Shown here piece after piece: positions 1 through 10,578 of a DNA stretch of 64,000 bases. The position numbers and the translations under genes are program-made. Within the stretch, counting starts at the first letter, position 1; every line of letters starts with the position of its first letter. The notes beneath the pieces were generated by a model that was not told where the DNA came from, made no database searches, and worked only from the letters and a program-made list of their open reading frames with translations. The DNA is from Symsagittifera roscoffensis (lineage: Eukaryota; Xenacoelomorpha; Acoela; Convolutidae): NCBI RefSeq assembly GCF_963678635.1, contig NC_087070.1, positions 19,687,318 through 19,751,317 on the forward strand, written 5' to 3'.

Positions 1-220
1 AGATTGGCATGCGTTTTATTAAAATTTACATGTGAACAAATTGATGCATCACTTTAAAGCCTGCGCAAACTAATATCGGACCAGATGTTTTTCTTCAAGT
101 ACTTAACTTAAATCAGTATAAATTGGTGCCCATCAATTTCACTACTGCCTGCCGAAGATAAATTAACGTCTAAAAAGACAGCTTCGCCTTGCAATCACTG
201 ATTGCAGTTGCAATACTCAC

Positions 221-368
221 ATAGAAATGGAAGTGGACTGCTGGATCTGTGTAGCGATATCTGAACTTAACATAGCCTGCCACTTTCAAATCTGCAATGT
301 ACATCAGTCGGATGAAGCAATGGTCTGCATTGGAGACTATAAAATCGCCTCGAGGAGTCCATGTAGAC
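221..368 (-). CDS. ELAPOR-like exon 4
   Basis: The exon is 148 bases between acceptor TATCTAG and donor GTGAGT. It encodes STWTPRGDFIVSNADHC, then IRLMYIADLKVAGYVKFRY and VHFHFY. It continues exon 3 exactly in phase and matches the W.PRGDYI.SN.D.C block with its following beta-rich segment. The next exon lies beyond the window or was not recognised in bases 1-220. Confidence 0.75.
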
Positions 369-3300
369 CTAGATACAGAAAATTGTTATAACACTTACCA
401 AATTAGTATTATTGATGCATTGAACACATGAAATTATACCTGATAAGTGTCACCTTTTTACTAAACCGTTATTGTTCAGACTATACCTAGGGGTGGGGAG
501 GAACTATATTTAGTTTCCAACATTTTTTCAAGTTGTCTGCGTCGAGAAAAATTGACATGCCTTTTTCCATTATGATAACACTGAAACCAATTTCGATGAC
601 CCTCAAATTAATTATACTAAAAAATTCTACTTTATTTCAACTATAACAACCTTTTTTCATTTTTTAACTGAATCGCCATGAACTTGAAAAAAAATATATT
701 TTTATATTTTCCCTACATTTTTTCCCTTAATATTTATTCTTTCCTTTTTTGAATTTTTTTTACTTAAATCATGGTGGTCCGAGCATTCTGAGCTACCTGT
801 ACAGCAACCTGCTATCCTTATTTTTACTCAGCTAGAAGCTTATGAGCTAAATAAAGAAAACGGCAAACTGAAAACATTTACTGCGTTCTTCCGAATTCCA
901 AAAACCGGGCAACAATTATATTTGATCAAAAACCTTATGTCTTCCTCTATTATTGTTAAATGTATATCCAGAACTAACCCGCTGCATTCATTATTTGAGT
1001 ATGATATGTAGGTTCTGTCCAGGGCAAATCCAAGCGGAAGATAGATCTCAGTATCATTTTCTGGCCAGTGATTAATTTTAGCGCCACTGCCTTGCGAATA
1101 TGTGCCTTTAGGACATTTATGACAATCATGGTCACCTTCCAAGTCCAAATACTCTCCTGGATCGCAGACTTTGTCTAGAACAATATTTTCTGGTAGTATA
1201 CATTCAATTCCAATAGAAAATAAGTGATTGTATTTTATTACACAGAGGCTGAGCGGAGCTTCGCAATAATTGCGGTACAACAAATGCATCGCATTATATG
1301 AGACGGAATTCATAACTTTTTTCAAAAAATTAGTTTAAAAAATTACTTGAAGTCTCAAAACTTCACACCTTTGCCATTGAATGTATTTAAAAACAACCTT
1401 TAAAGCATTTTAGTGGAGTTTGCTTTCCTTTTAACAAATGGAACCAGATCTAAACTAGTATTTATCATTGGTTATTATTATGATATTTTATCTCTATAAA
1501 ATATTAAATACTAACCAATCATACTCCATCAAACTAACAAGCTATTTATTTGTAAAGTGTTGAAACTACTAGTAGTTTCAACACCAGAACAATTTGAATT
1601 AAACTTAGAATACAGTTGTTCTCATTCTGGAACTAACTCGCGCAAACCGGTGTACACTAGATCTATTGAGACTAGGAGATATAAGAGTAAGATCAAGATC
1701 GGTATTAGACTAAGAAGTTGCACGAATCTATCCGGCCGAAAATAAGATAGCGTGACGAGCAGACGGTGTAACTTATCTGAAATTACTCTATGAGTACATT
1801 AACCTATACATAACTCACAAACGAAATGAACTGAACTTGCAAAGAAATCAAGACAGCGAAAAATAAAACCTGAGCGTGAACAATTTGAACACGGGGCGAA
1901 GCATCATTTGCAATACCACAAAAACACAACACTGCAAATTTGCAGCCATAAATTGAAATGAAAGCCAATAACTTAGCCAACCGAATATTACATAAGTGAT
2001 AAACAACTTTTTAAAATTTTCAAATTTCGAATAAAAATAGATCAAATTAAGGCACTTTGAATTTCAAAAACAACACATGATTGGCACTTTGTTTAAACGC
2101 AAATCGAAAAAAAAATTAAAACTAAAACCATTCTGTGGAAAGTAGGCTGCTAAAAAGCTTAAAAATACATAAAGATAGCATTTGAAAAAAAAAATGAGCT
2201 GACGGAAATTAGGACAAAAGCTACGAATCTGAATTTTTCCATAAACTACTTGAAAAATTATCAAGTACCTACGAGGAACTACAAGGTGCTTTTATATATT
2301 TTTCAAGAAATTGAGCATGTCAGCATTTACTGCAGCAGTTGAAAGCAATTGCTGTACTTGAAAAAAGTAGTTTGTAAGAAAAATTGTTTGCGGGAAAAAA
2401 GTCTAGTTCCCGATTACAGATACACATGCGCTCGCAAGTGAATTTAAAAAAAGTTACGCTATCTTGGTTAAGCAAAGGAAGCTACAGCAAGGATTGCAAG
2501 TTTTTTTAAAATAAGGATTAAAAGAGTAAGTGTCAATGGAATTTTTTTGTCTTGTATTGAAGTTAAAGGTGTGCCGAAAGGAACAAACTGGGTCCATTGT
2601 TGTTCAAATTATAATCCAAGGTTATTCAAACGTATTTGCGATGAATAAACTTTGGTAAAAATGGCATAAGACTATTTGTGGTTTGCTTCAATTATATCTT
2701 CGAATACCGTTCTGAGCTATATTCTTTGCACGAGTTTTCTTCCTTTTTTGCTGAAAATCAATTGACTTTAAATGCACCAAATTCGCAGATGATAACTATT
2801 TCATGTCGTCAGGTTATCAATGATTATATAATAAGCAATGAGAAAGTGTCCAAAAAATAAGACATTAAACTTCAGCTTTTATTGCATCGTCATCAGGTGA
2901 ACACATCATCTAAGCCATCCCTTCTCCACTGTAGCACTTCTTGACTTAGTATAAACTTGGTTCTTTTGTGTGACTTGCATCATTCATGCATAAATTAAGA
3001 ATATAACCTGACATGAATTAAATTGAAATGTGGAATGTCTACACCAATATCTTGCCACTAAAAGAAAAGTTTTTGCGAATGCATTAAAGTTTCTGATGGC
3101 CAACTATAAAATTAGTCATCGCACTAACTAAACAAGCAATTCTTTATCATCAATGCTCAACTGCTTCTGTACAAACAAAATTTTGACATGTCGAAAAAAT
3201 GAAACTCAGTGCCAGTAAATTTGCAAAATTGACAGCACAACTGCAACAATTAAGACAAATTGCGAGAGTTCTACACGACTGAAAAGCAATCTAATCCAGT

Positions 3301-4616
3301 GTGTACGCATGGCGTGAGATCCGTTTTCATAAGTAGATTTGTATGAATTACCCATTAATTGTACCGATATTTCAGATGTTAAATTGTTTTACACATTGTA
3401 ATTGATTTGCGATACAAAAACGAACATACAAGATCATTACAAGCAAATGAACATACAGATCAGAGATTGAAAAAAAAGCGATCAAAAAATCGTGTTTTTA
3501 TCGAAAAAATTTTAAAAATGTGCAAAAAAGGACAAACAATTCCTTGAACAAAATTACCTGCACTATTAGAAACTTTACAGAGAGCTTTCAAAATACTAAA
3601 AAGAAACCGAGCATTCCTCTAAAACCGAGTCAACATAAATAAGCAGACATGAAAGTCTAAAACTGTCGAAAAATTCCAGTTTCCACAAAAAACAGGTCCC
3701 GACTGAAATCGCACTTCCAAGATTTGTCGCTTCTACTATGGGTGCTACTACGGTACCAAATGCATAGAGCTCTCCTTCAATTTATAAAGAAAACAACATC
3801 CAAAAAATTAAATAAACATGAAAAAAATCAAATAGCAAAATCGGTCAACTTCTTTGAACTCAATTATTTGCCTAAAACAAAAAAAAATTAATGTAATCAA
3901 TTTCAATTCAAATAAAAAATAAAGGGTTTATGCAAACTTGGTGCTGCTGCAACTAAGCCGACAAAAACAAACAGAAACAGAAGTCTAACAAAAAAAATCT
4001 TTCGACGCGCTTCATTCTCCCTCTTTTCGCGAATGAAATTATCATTTTTTCTCAACTGATCTCTCTATCCACTCTATTTCCCCCATGACGACATTAAGCG
4101 GGGCTTTCTTTTTCGTACCATTGAAATCAGAGAGAAATTCTATTAAAAATTGCATTAAGAATTCAAAAGATATCCCTACCTTGAAGGTAATAAACATTAT
4201 TTTGATCTTATAAAATAGCAACTCATCTGAAATTTGATTTAATCTTTGCACTTTCCTGACTTGACATACTTCGCTACACGAAACTTTAAATATGGCGTTC
4301 TGGATAAATCAGATATATTTAACTCGTACCACATGCAATTGCAAAGTATGCTGACGGGGCTTCGTGTTCTTGGATGGTAAGCACGTTATGCCGACCATAA
4401 ATTAGCAGAAAAACAGAAGTCGGCTCTTTTTTCTTCCCCCCCCCCAACCTGCAAAATTTATGACAAACATATTTCGTCCTAATTAACCTTTCTATAACCA
4501 CTCGTTACACCATATATTTCATGTTTGTGTGAGGTGGGATGAGGGGGGGGGGGGGAAGGAAAGAGCCCAGAAATCCGACAAAAAACTTTTGAGAGCGGAC
4601 AATTTTCCGTCATTGA

Positions 4617-4660
<44 letters not shown>

Positions 4661-5793
4661 AAAGAATTTATTCCCTTCAAAATATAAAGGCATCAAACAA
4701 AAGAAACTATAGCGAAGTATGTCAAAAAACAGGTCCTGGACGGATTCGAACCATTGACCTTTAAAGGCAGGTGCGTTATATCTTCTCCACATGCGCAAAA
4801 TAATGTGTCTTTTGGATTCCCATGAACCAAATGTAAAAAGATTCAAGTGATTCTGTTAAACTAGTAGTTAACACGATTCAAAAAAGTATGTATTCCGATT
4901 TAATAACGCTTGCTAGTCGTAAGCAAAAAAAATACATTTTTTTAAATGTTGTTAAGTTTGATGATGTTTTCCAGTAGTAACTGCATCGCAATTTAATCAT
5001 TGGTTAATTTCACTCTAGCAAATATGCTTAAACAACTAATCTGAAATTTTGAACTAATCTTTATTTCACTTTCGTGATTTGATGCCAAGACTTTTATTCA
5101 GTAATTTATTGATTACTTTTATTCAGTAATTTATTGATTTAATCTTCTTCTTCTAGACTGTCAAAATCTAAAACCAATTCTTTCAACTATTTTGGTATCA
5201 GCAAATATTCATGCATGGCTACATGAAATTTTAATTATGCCTCACTAGATAAATCAAATATATTTAAATCATACCACATGCAATTCCAAAAGATGCTGAC
5301 GGAGCTTCGCATTCTTGGGTAGTAGGAACGGTAAATCGGTACTTTTCATTTGTTATGCTGTTGCATTCAGTCATCACGGTAGTCAGCTCTGAATCCTATA
5401 ACACGCATTGCTCTTTTATGGTAGAGAACAGGATACATCTCAAAAAGCACCAAAACAGCCTGAATATCTTACAATGTCGAAATAGCTCTAATTCATAACA
5501 AGATCATAGACAAAGCGTTTCATGCACTCTACATAATCAAGTGAAGAAACGATGTCTAAATCCATAGAGGACTACATTATGGCACCCCAGACTACATGGT
5601 GGTACCCCAGGCTACCAACGGAAGTTGCTGAATCTTAAAGCAATTAGCTATAAATTTCGGGGTCTTATTTTTAGCAGGGTAATAATTTAAGCGAATCAAA
5701 TAAACAAAGGAAACTCACCTGACATGGTCTCTTAGCTGTTACACATGTAAATAGACGAACAAAGATCCAAAAAACAGCTAGCTTCATATTAGC
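221..5793 (-). CDS. ELAPOR-like: ELAPOR-like (EIG121/KIAA1324 family) gene, first four coding exons, 3' part off the window
   Basis: Four minus-strand exons join in frame (5793-5719, 5395-5275, 1174-979, 368-221). They encode a signal peptide (start MKLAVFWIF), then a PC.DSELTTVMTEC block, the cysteine-rich segment CDPGEYLDLEG with CPKGTYSQGSG, and the block WTPRGDFIVSNADHC. The order and spacing match the N-terminus of the ELAPOR family, which has an ECD..G.RW block, an EGF-like C.PGTYSLG.G block and then W.PRGDYIASN.DEC. ELAPOR proteins are type I membrane proteins of the endosome, lysosome and trans-Golgi, linked to autophagy and trafficking. The transmembrane part would lie beyond base 1. 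Splice phases are 0, 1 and 2, and every junction has GT and AG. Family assignment is by remembered motif pattern, not by a search. A TNFR/EGF-like cysteine-rich protein is the main alternative. Confidence 0.78.
369..978 (-). other. Intron 3 of the ELAPOR-like gene
   Basis: AT-rich intron bounded by GTTAGT and TATCTAG, with no coding signal on either strand. It contains long A and T runs. Confidence 0.6.
979..1174 (-). CDS. ELAPOR-like exon 3, cysteine-rich EGF/TNFR-like segment
   Basis: The exon begins after TTCTAG and ends at donor GTTAGT. It encodes KVCDPGEYLDLEG, then CHKCPKGTYSQGSG and a segment ending NNECSG. The C-x-P-G and C-P-x-G-T-Y-S-x-G-S-G pattern is the clearest family signature in the gene. 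The phase at both ends agrees with exons 2 and 4. An alternative acceptor at 1190/1191 would add 15 bases in the same frame. Confidence 0.78.
4290..4386 (-). pseudogene. Decayed duplicate of ELAPOR-like exon 2 with its intron flank
   Basis: The segment aligns with 5230-5331 over about 95 bases. It includes the coding end (here read EHEAPSAYFAIACG) and the AT-rich flank just past the donor (AAATATAT.TGATTTATC). Substitutions have removed the cysteine of the ECEAPS motif, and the upstream half of the exon is not recognisable. It is either a partial tandem exon duplication or two copies of a dispersed repeat that contributed an exon. Confidence 0.55.
4617..4661. repeat. (ACT)n microsatellite
   Basis: About 15 uninterrupted ACT units. 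Confidence 0.95.
4742..4752 (-). other. Isolated Pol III B-box-like sequence (tRNA relic?)
   Basis: The minus strand reads GGTTCGAATCC, a perfect tRNA B box. No A box, acceptor pairing or proper anticodon arm could be built around it. It is a tRNA-derived relic or chance, not a called tRNA gene. Confidence 0.25.
5230..5331 (-). repeat. Partner copy of the exon 2 duplication
   Basis: This is the exon 2 end and adjacent intron, aligned to 4290-4386 on the same strand. Shared cores on the plus strand include ACCACATGCAATT and GATGCTGACGG.GCTTCG. Confidence 0.6.
5275..5395 (-). CDS. ELAPOR-like exon 2
   Basis: The exon is 121 bases, begins in phase 0 after acceptor TTATAG and ends in phase 1 at donor GTATGA. 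It encodes DSELTTVMTECNS, then YRFTVP and ECEAPSASFGIAC. The length and cysteine placement match the conserved block that follows the signal peptide in ELAPOR proteins. Joining to exon 3 restores GAC (Asp) at the junction, which supports both boundaries. Confidence 0.68.
5396..5718 (-). other. Intron 1 of the ELAPOR-like gene
   Basis: A 323-base intron from GTGAGT to TTATAG. No other feature is seen. Confidence 0.6.
5719..5793 (-). CDS. ELAPOR-like exon 1: start codon and signal peptide
   Basis: The ATG is at 5787 and is followed by 23 codons: a basic residue, a hydrophobic core (LAVFWIFVRLF), a likely cleavage after CVTA, then KRPCQ. The exon ends CAG before the donor GTGAGT (5718 downward). 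A T-rich tract ending CAG lies directly upstream, leaving only six bases before the ATG. That looks like a splice acceptor, either from a distant 5'UTR exon or for a trans-spliced leader. Confidence 0.72.
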
Positions 5794-5847
5794 CTGAAAA
5801 AAAAACATTTTCATTTAAACTATAGAGCAATGCAAAGCATCGTATTA

Positions 5848-5872
5848 CTACCACAGAGGCGAAGCCCAAAAA
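5848..5872 (+). repeat. Left 25-nt target-site duplication of non-LTR element 1
   Basis: CTACCACAGAGGCGAAGCCC plus an A-run. It matches 7653-7677 with one mismatch (G/A). A third copy of its core starts near 5894, inside the element's 5' end. Confidence 0.7.
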
Positions 5873-5876
5873 ATAA

Positions 5877-6671
5877 ATGGTGGTACCACCATGTACTACC
5901 ACAGAGGCGAAGCATCGACATACACGTCGAGGTAAACTTGCGGAAGCGAATGCTGTCGGCCTTCAAGTTCGTATGTTAATTACTAAACGTGCCTTTTCTG
6001 ATTCCAGTGGTCGAAACTGGTGGCAGCGTGTGAATACTTTATTGAATAAGAATACAATAGCCCCAGATCGCACCTGTGCTTTTTCGGCTGAGCAGCTTAA
6101 CCAGTACTATAATGGCATCTCCACTGCTTCTGGAGGCCCATTCAAGCCTACTTATTTGGAGACTACAAATGACGGTCCGCAGTTTTCGCTCTTGCGAATA
6201 TTTAATGCCATGAAACGCATTAGGCGCACCGCTACTGGCCCAGACGCTCTGCCGTTTTGGATCTTTAAGGACAATGCTCACAATTTGGCCGAAATCTATT
6301 GTCATATGTTCAACTTGTGCTTGGAACAAGGTATTTTCCCGGAGTTTTGGAAGCTTGCAAAAAAATCTCCCTTGCCAAAAGTTTCGTCTCCAAAGCAGCC
6401 AAAGGATTTGAGGCCTGTCTCTGTTACTTCTGTTATGTCCAGAGTGTTTGAAAGGTTAATTTACCAGAACTATCTGCAAGGCCCTTATAAGAGATGGCTT
6501 ACACGTAACCAGTATGGTTATCGTAAACATTCTTCTACTTCCTGTATGCTCATTAGGCTGCAACATCATCTCTGGAATTTCCGTGAAAACTATGATTATG
6601 TTCGCTTCTTTTCTCTAGATATGTCAAAAGCTTTTGATACTATTTCCCACAAGAGTGTGATAGAAGAGTAA
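5877..6671 (+). pseudogene. Non-LTR 1 reverse transcriptase, N-terminal half
   Basis: The piece contains the RT entry region TATGPDALPFWIFKDN, then KKSPLPKV, DLRPVSVTSVMSRVFERLI, QYGYRKHSST and the first catalytic motif FSLDMSKAFDTISH. These are RT blocks 0 to 3 of Jockey/CR1-type elements. The frame runs into a stop at 6669-6671 in the middle of the palm, so this is a frameshift and not a natural gene end. The first codons copy part of the flanking repeat, so the nominal start has no meaning. The native protein would have begun well upstream with an endonuclease. Confidence 0.85.
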
Positions 6672-7579
6672 TGAATATTTTCCCAATAGTCGATCCTGCG
6701 GTTGTCAACGTAGTCATTAACTTCTTGCAAAATAGAGCCCATTATACTTCTCTCAATGGCTTGGATTCAACTGTTTTGTATACTAATCAGGGTGTCCCTC
6801 AGGGCACTGTCCTTGGTTCGCCTCTTTACAATTGCTCTACCCATGCTATTGATGTTTCAGATATTTCCACCACGTTATCAACTTATGCTGACGATAACAA
6901 TCCTCTTGTAGCTGGCTGCAATAGCGCTGACAATGCTCGGGAAGTTATTAGTTCGCTCTATCACCAATTTGACGCAAAAAACTTGTTTCTCAATGTTCAA
7001 AAATCTTCCAAAGAAATGCGCGTCATTTTCAATCATAGTGGCAGTAATGCCATACATATGGTTGAGGGCATTGAGGTTGTTGATGACCTCAAAGTGCTGG
7101 GGTTTACGATTGACTCCAAATTTGGTTTTTCTAAGCATATTGACAAAGCTGTTAAACAATCGAATTCTATACTTTTTTCAATCTGGCGCCTTGGTAAAAT
7201 CGGTTATTCGAAGGACGAACTTGCTATTTTGTATCGTGCTTTTGTTCCCCCAAAGCTTTACTATGGCATTAATGTTTGGGGTGGTTCAAATGTTAAAGAT
7301 CTAGAGAAGATAAATTTGTTTCAAAGACGTGCAATAAGGCTTGGCGTTACTGATACTTATGAACCAATATCTGCAACTATTAGAAGAGCTGACCAAAAAC
7401 TCTACGATGCAATCCTCCAAACAAGTTCTGATCATCTGTTGTTTGATTTAGTTCCGACACATTCTACCTACTCAGCAAACAACCTGCGCTGTCATGATCC
7501 ACCTATTGCTCGCTGTAAGATGGAGAGGCAAATGAAAATATTTCCTTATCGCCTGCTGCGCAGACTTCATGACATATAG
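6671..7579 (+). pseudogene. Non-LTR 1 reverse transcriptase, C-terminal half
   Basis: This continues the same RT in another frame. It has NQGVPQGTVLGSPLYN (template grip), STYADDNNPL (catalytic YADD intact), VQKSSKEMRVIF, the thumb LKVLGFTID and the C-terminal SILFSIWRLGKIGYS region. Its first ATG overlaps the upstream stop by one base (TAATG), but this falls inside the RT domain and so is a coincidence of the frameshift. The stop at 7577 is followed by a short 3'UTR and the CTAT tail. Confidence 0.85.
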
Positions 7580-7632
7580 TTTAATTTGTTGTCTTATTAC
7601 GATTTATAGATGTCATTCTATAACTAATTTAA

Positions 7633-7656
7633 GTATCTATCTATCTATCTATCTAC
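7633..7656 (+). repeat. (CTAT)n tail of non-LTR element 1
   Basis: About five CTAT units at the 3' end of the element, next to the right target duplication. Confidence 0.8.
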
Positions 7657-7677
7657 CACAGAGGCAAAGCCCAAAAA
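7653..7677 (+). repeat. Right 25-nt target-site duplication of non-LTR element 1
   Basis: CTACCACAGAGGCAAAGCCC plus A-run, paired with 5848-5872. Confidence 0.7.
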
Positions 7678-7866
7678 TTCGCCAAAATTTCACCGCGATG
7701 AAAAGTAGATACAGAAGCGAAGCCGAGCTTCGCACCACTTGCCATACAATACAAAACAGCCACTAAATCGAAACAACGCTTGCCAATCGCAAGCTTTGAG
7801 AGAGAAAAAGTTTAATTTAAACACCTCAAATGAGATAAATGAGTTTTTAAAGTAAAACTATAATGT

Positions 7867-8829
7867 TCACTGTCTATGAAGGATTGTCACCAACCGCGTT
7901 CTAGTTTGTAGATCCTTGAGATACGAGCAGTTGTCTAGCAGGTGGTTGTAGTTATCAGCGGTAGAGTCACAATATTTACAATCACATGAGCAGTCCGGTT
8001 TGTAGCAGCGTTCAATCTTACAAATCGCGTTATGTAGGCCGTTGTTATAGTAGCTGGCTATGGCTCTGCGCGTTTGCCCTGTTGATTTTTCGATGTTCAG
8101 AAAGTTGTTTTCAAAAATTTGTTGTAGCAGTCGGCTAGTAGACGCATATTTGCATAACCCAGACCAGCGTTTCCAGAAGTACCCTGCAACTGGTTTCGCG
8201 TGCTCTAAACTGTCTGTAAAAATGCTGCAACCGTAAGCAGCCGATGGCAGAATAACACTCATGAATAGTCTGTGTGCATGCTGGAGCTGTAGTTTTTGAA
8301 AATTGACTTTTGCAAACAAGGCGTTGATGTTGTTTATACCTTTTCTACGTCTTTCATTCAAGTGGGCGGTTTTCTTGTTGGTTGCCGTCAGAATAACCCT
8401 CAAGTAATCGAAGTAGTTGGTGAATTCAATGTCTTCCCCCATGTAGTAGATGCGATCTGTACTCTTCAATCTGCCTCCGCGGCGAAATTTTATGATTTTT
8501 GTCTTACCGACATTAACGTTAATGTTGTTGTTTTTACAGTAAATACTGAGCCTGTAAACGGCCAACTGGATGTCAAACGGTGATGATGAAGTGATTACTA
8601 CATCGCCTGCATAGAATATGCAGAAACACTTACACTGAACAAAAATTTCTGCCAAATCAGCAATAAACACGGAAAACAAAAGAGGAGAGAGTTTGTCTCC
8701 TTGTGGTAGACCAAGCCACTGGAGTATCGGGGAAGATAGATAACCATCATTAACGACATGTACCATATTGTGAGGTAGGATATCATGTAGGACGAGCAGA
8801 AAATTGTTGGATACACCCATCTTCGCCAA
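7867..8829 (-). pseudogene. Non-LTR 2 RT palm, thumb and C-terminal cysteine-rich region
   Basis: The piece encodes LQWLGLPQGDKLSPLLFSVFIADL (template grip, given here only as a recognised block), then FCIFYAGDVVI, NVGKTKIIKF and FTNYFDYLRVIL. It ends with a C..D-C-x-C-D-C-x-Y-C cluster near the C-terminus. The family's catalytic motif is YADD. Here the first aspartate codon has become glycine, which should abolish polymerisation. The upstream part of the palm continues in the neighbouring frame (8598-9008, KAFDSIDRS-type block). Confidence 0.8.
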
Positions 8830-10231
8830 TTTTTGTAATAAAGTAGAGCGATCAATGCTGTCGAAAGCCTTACGGAAATTGATGAAGCACGCATAGAGGT
8901 GGCCATTTGTTGCGATTGATGTGTCAATGTTCTCCCTGAGAATGCTAATAGCTTGAATGGTTGATCTACCTCTACGGAAGCCATACTGGACGTCAGCAAT
9001 TTTTCCATGCTGTTCGCACCAAGTAGCTAGCCGGTTGTGGAGTATCGATGTATAACATTTATATATAGTTTAAGAGGGCTATGCCCCGGTAGTAATCCGG
9101 ATCTTTTTTGCTGCCTTTTCCTTTGTAAAGCGGTATCAGATTTGACACTCGCCAGGCATCGGGAATGGCTATTGAGTCAACACAGACCTGGAACAGCGTA
9201 AAAATATGCAAATACAGGAGACCAAAACTTTGTTTCAAAAAATCACCGGTTCTCATATCAGGTCCTGGAGCTTTGTTGTTGGCTTGTCTTGATATTGCTT
9301 GTGTAACTTCTGGTAGAGAAACTGGGCGGTCCAGGTCGTCGTAGTAGTCGCATGAACTGGGTTCTTCTGGGAAGCTAACGTCTCTCTCGCCTTGGAATAA
9401 GGCTTCAAAATGAGTTATCCACACGTCTTGTTGTACTTGGGGCATGTATGGGCGTTTCTTGCTACTCAAAATGCTCCAAAACTTGGATCGGTCAGCTTCT
9501 GCTGTGATAATAATAGTTTCTTCGCAATCTTTCTCGTGTGCTGTGCGTTTTTTTCTGCATAGTGCCTTGAAAGACCGTTTAGCTTGAGAGTAGCTCCCCA
9601 AATTTTTTTCCCCGGTATTTGTTAGGTACCATTGTAGTTTCAAAGTTTTGTGCGATTGGTAGCAGTGCCTGTCGAACCACGGCTTTGAATGTCTCTTCCT
9701 GCGAGGTCTCGAGATGTTGTAGCTTAATTGAATTAAATGAGAGTAGCAATTATTTGAATCTGACAAGTTGTCATACATGACAAGCTGATGCTGTTCGTAG
9801 GTGTTAGGGTCGAAGAGGAGGGCGTGCTGTTTCTTCTTGTCGACTTTCCCGGCATGAAAAACTATTCTGCGGGAAACAATCTGATGTTTTGTCTGAAACA
9901 TCTGTTGCGTAGCCGGATTTGTTGCTGTTATATTTTTTGCAAAGAAAAGATCAATCGTACTCGAGCCGTTGTGGGAATAATAAGTGCGATTTTCTGGAGA
10001 GTTGATGCAGTGAAGGCCAGCAAGTTGTAGGTTTTCACATAGGATCTCACCCCGTACGTGATCACCATCAATGCGACAGTTGAAATCGCCACCGAGTAGG
10101 ATTTTTGCACAGGTGGGCACTGTGTCTAGGAATTGACAGATGTCAAGAAGAATATCATCAACGCAGGTGTTCGGTGGGTAGTAGCAAACAATGATGGTAA
10201 GTAAGTTAACAGATACACACAGCATTTTCAT
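8830..10231 (-). pseudogene. Non-LTR 2 endonuclease C-terminus and RT N-terminus
   Basis: From 10231 downward it reads LLTIIVCYYPPNT, KILLGGDFNCRIDGD (the APE GDFN catalytic block) and YYSHNGSSTIDLFFA (the S-x-I-D-x-F block). After a linker it reads NNKAPGPDMRTGDFLK, ISNLIPLYKGKGSKKDPDYYRGIALLN-type RT entry motifs. The frame closes near 9059 and RT continues in another frame toward 8600. Endonuclease and RT are normally one protein, so the breaks are mutational. Confidence 0.8.
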
Positions 10232-10499
10232 TTCTATAGACCTCGGTGCTTCTGCAGTCTAGGCTCTTGCTGACGCAAATAGAGAAGCCTCCCATAGGCC
10301 GTCCTCTCTGTGGCTTCACGGCTTCGGCAAACTAACAGTAAAAACCTGGTAAAAGGCAAGAGATGTCGTGTGTAGCTAGCGTTTCTGTTAGTAGTAATAT
10401 ATCTGTGTCGAGTTCATTGTTTGTCAGTAGTGGAATGTTTGTCTTAGCACCTTCTATGTTCCACAGAATTACTTTCAGCTCTTCTGTGTTAGGTTTCAT
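10232..10499 (-). pseudogene. Non-LTR 2 endonuclease N-terminus
   Basis: Minus-strand reading from an ATG at 10499 gives a protein with ILWNIEGAKTN (the N of the APE catalytic set) and LLLTET (the E). After one in-frame TAG it gives GRPMGGFSICV. It runs into the 10231 reading frame through a frameshift. The motif order fits an APE-type endonuclease. Confidence 0.65.
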
Positions 10500-10578
10500 T
10501 GACTGCTGAAGTCATAGTGAACCACCATATTGTTTCTGATGATCCATGTTTTTTCCGAGTCAGTCTCTCTCTTGCTTC

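Larger units (their letters stand above)
1175..5274 (-). other. Intron 2 of the ELAPOR-like gene (about 4.1 kb), repeat debris
   Basis: This stretch is AT-rich, and its short open frames show no domain, codon bias or homologue I recognise. It holds a decayed exon 2 copy (about 4290-4386), an ACT microsatellite, C and G homopolymer runs near 4436 and 4541, and a tRNA-like B box near 4742. Near 1246-1270 there is a further partial match to the 3' part of exon 2 (TGCGAAGCTCCG). I see nothing convincing elsewhere in it. Confidence 0.55.
5873..7652 (+). mobile_element. 5'-truncated non-LTR retrotransposon 1 (Jockey/CR1-like)
   Basis: The element keeps only RT coding sequence, ends in a (CTAT)n tail and is flanked by 25-nt direct repeats. 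This is the usual result of target-primed reverse transcription with 5' truncation. Endonuclease and ORF1 are absent. The RT reads as two pieces that split the palm domain, so it is inactive. Clade assignment rests on motif style only. Confidence 0.8.

Noticed and set aside
4700-4800. tRNA gene on the minus strand
   Set aside because: Only the B box is good. The anticodon arm, D arm and acceptor stem cannot be formed.
1557-4846. Short open frames of 60-70 codons in intron 2
   Set aside because: No domain, codon bias or conserved block. The one with interest is the decayed exon 2 copy, reported separately.
6669-6673. TAATG stop-restart coupling between two genes
   Set aside because: The overlap splits the RT palm domain, so it marks a frameshift and not two natural genes.
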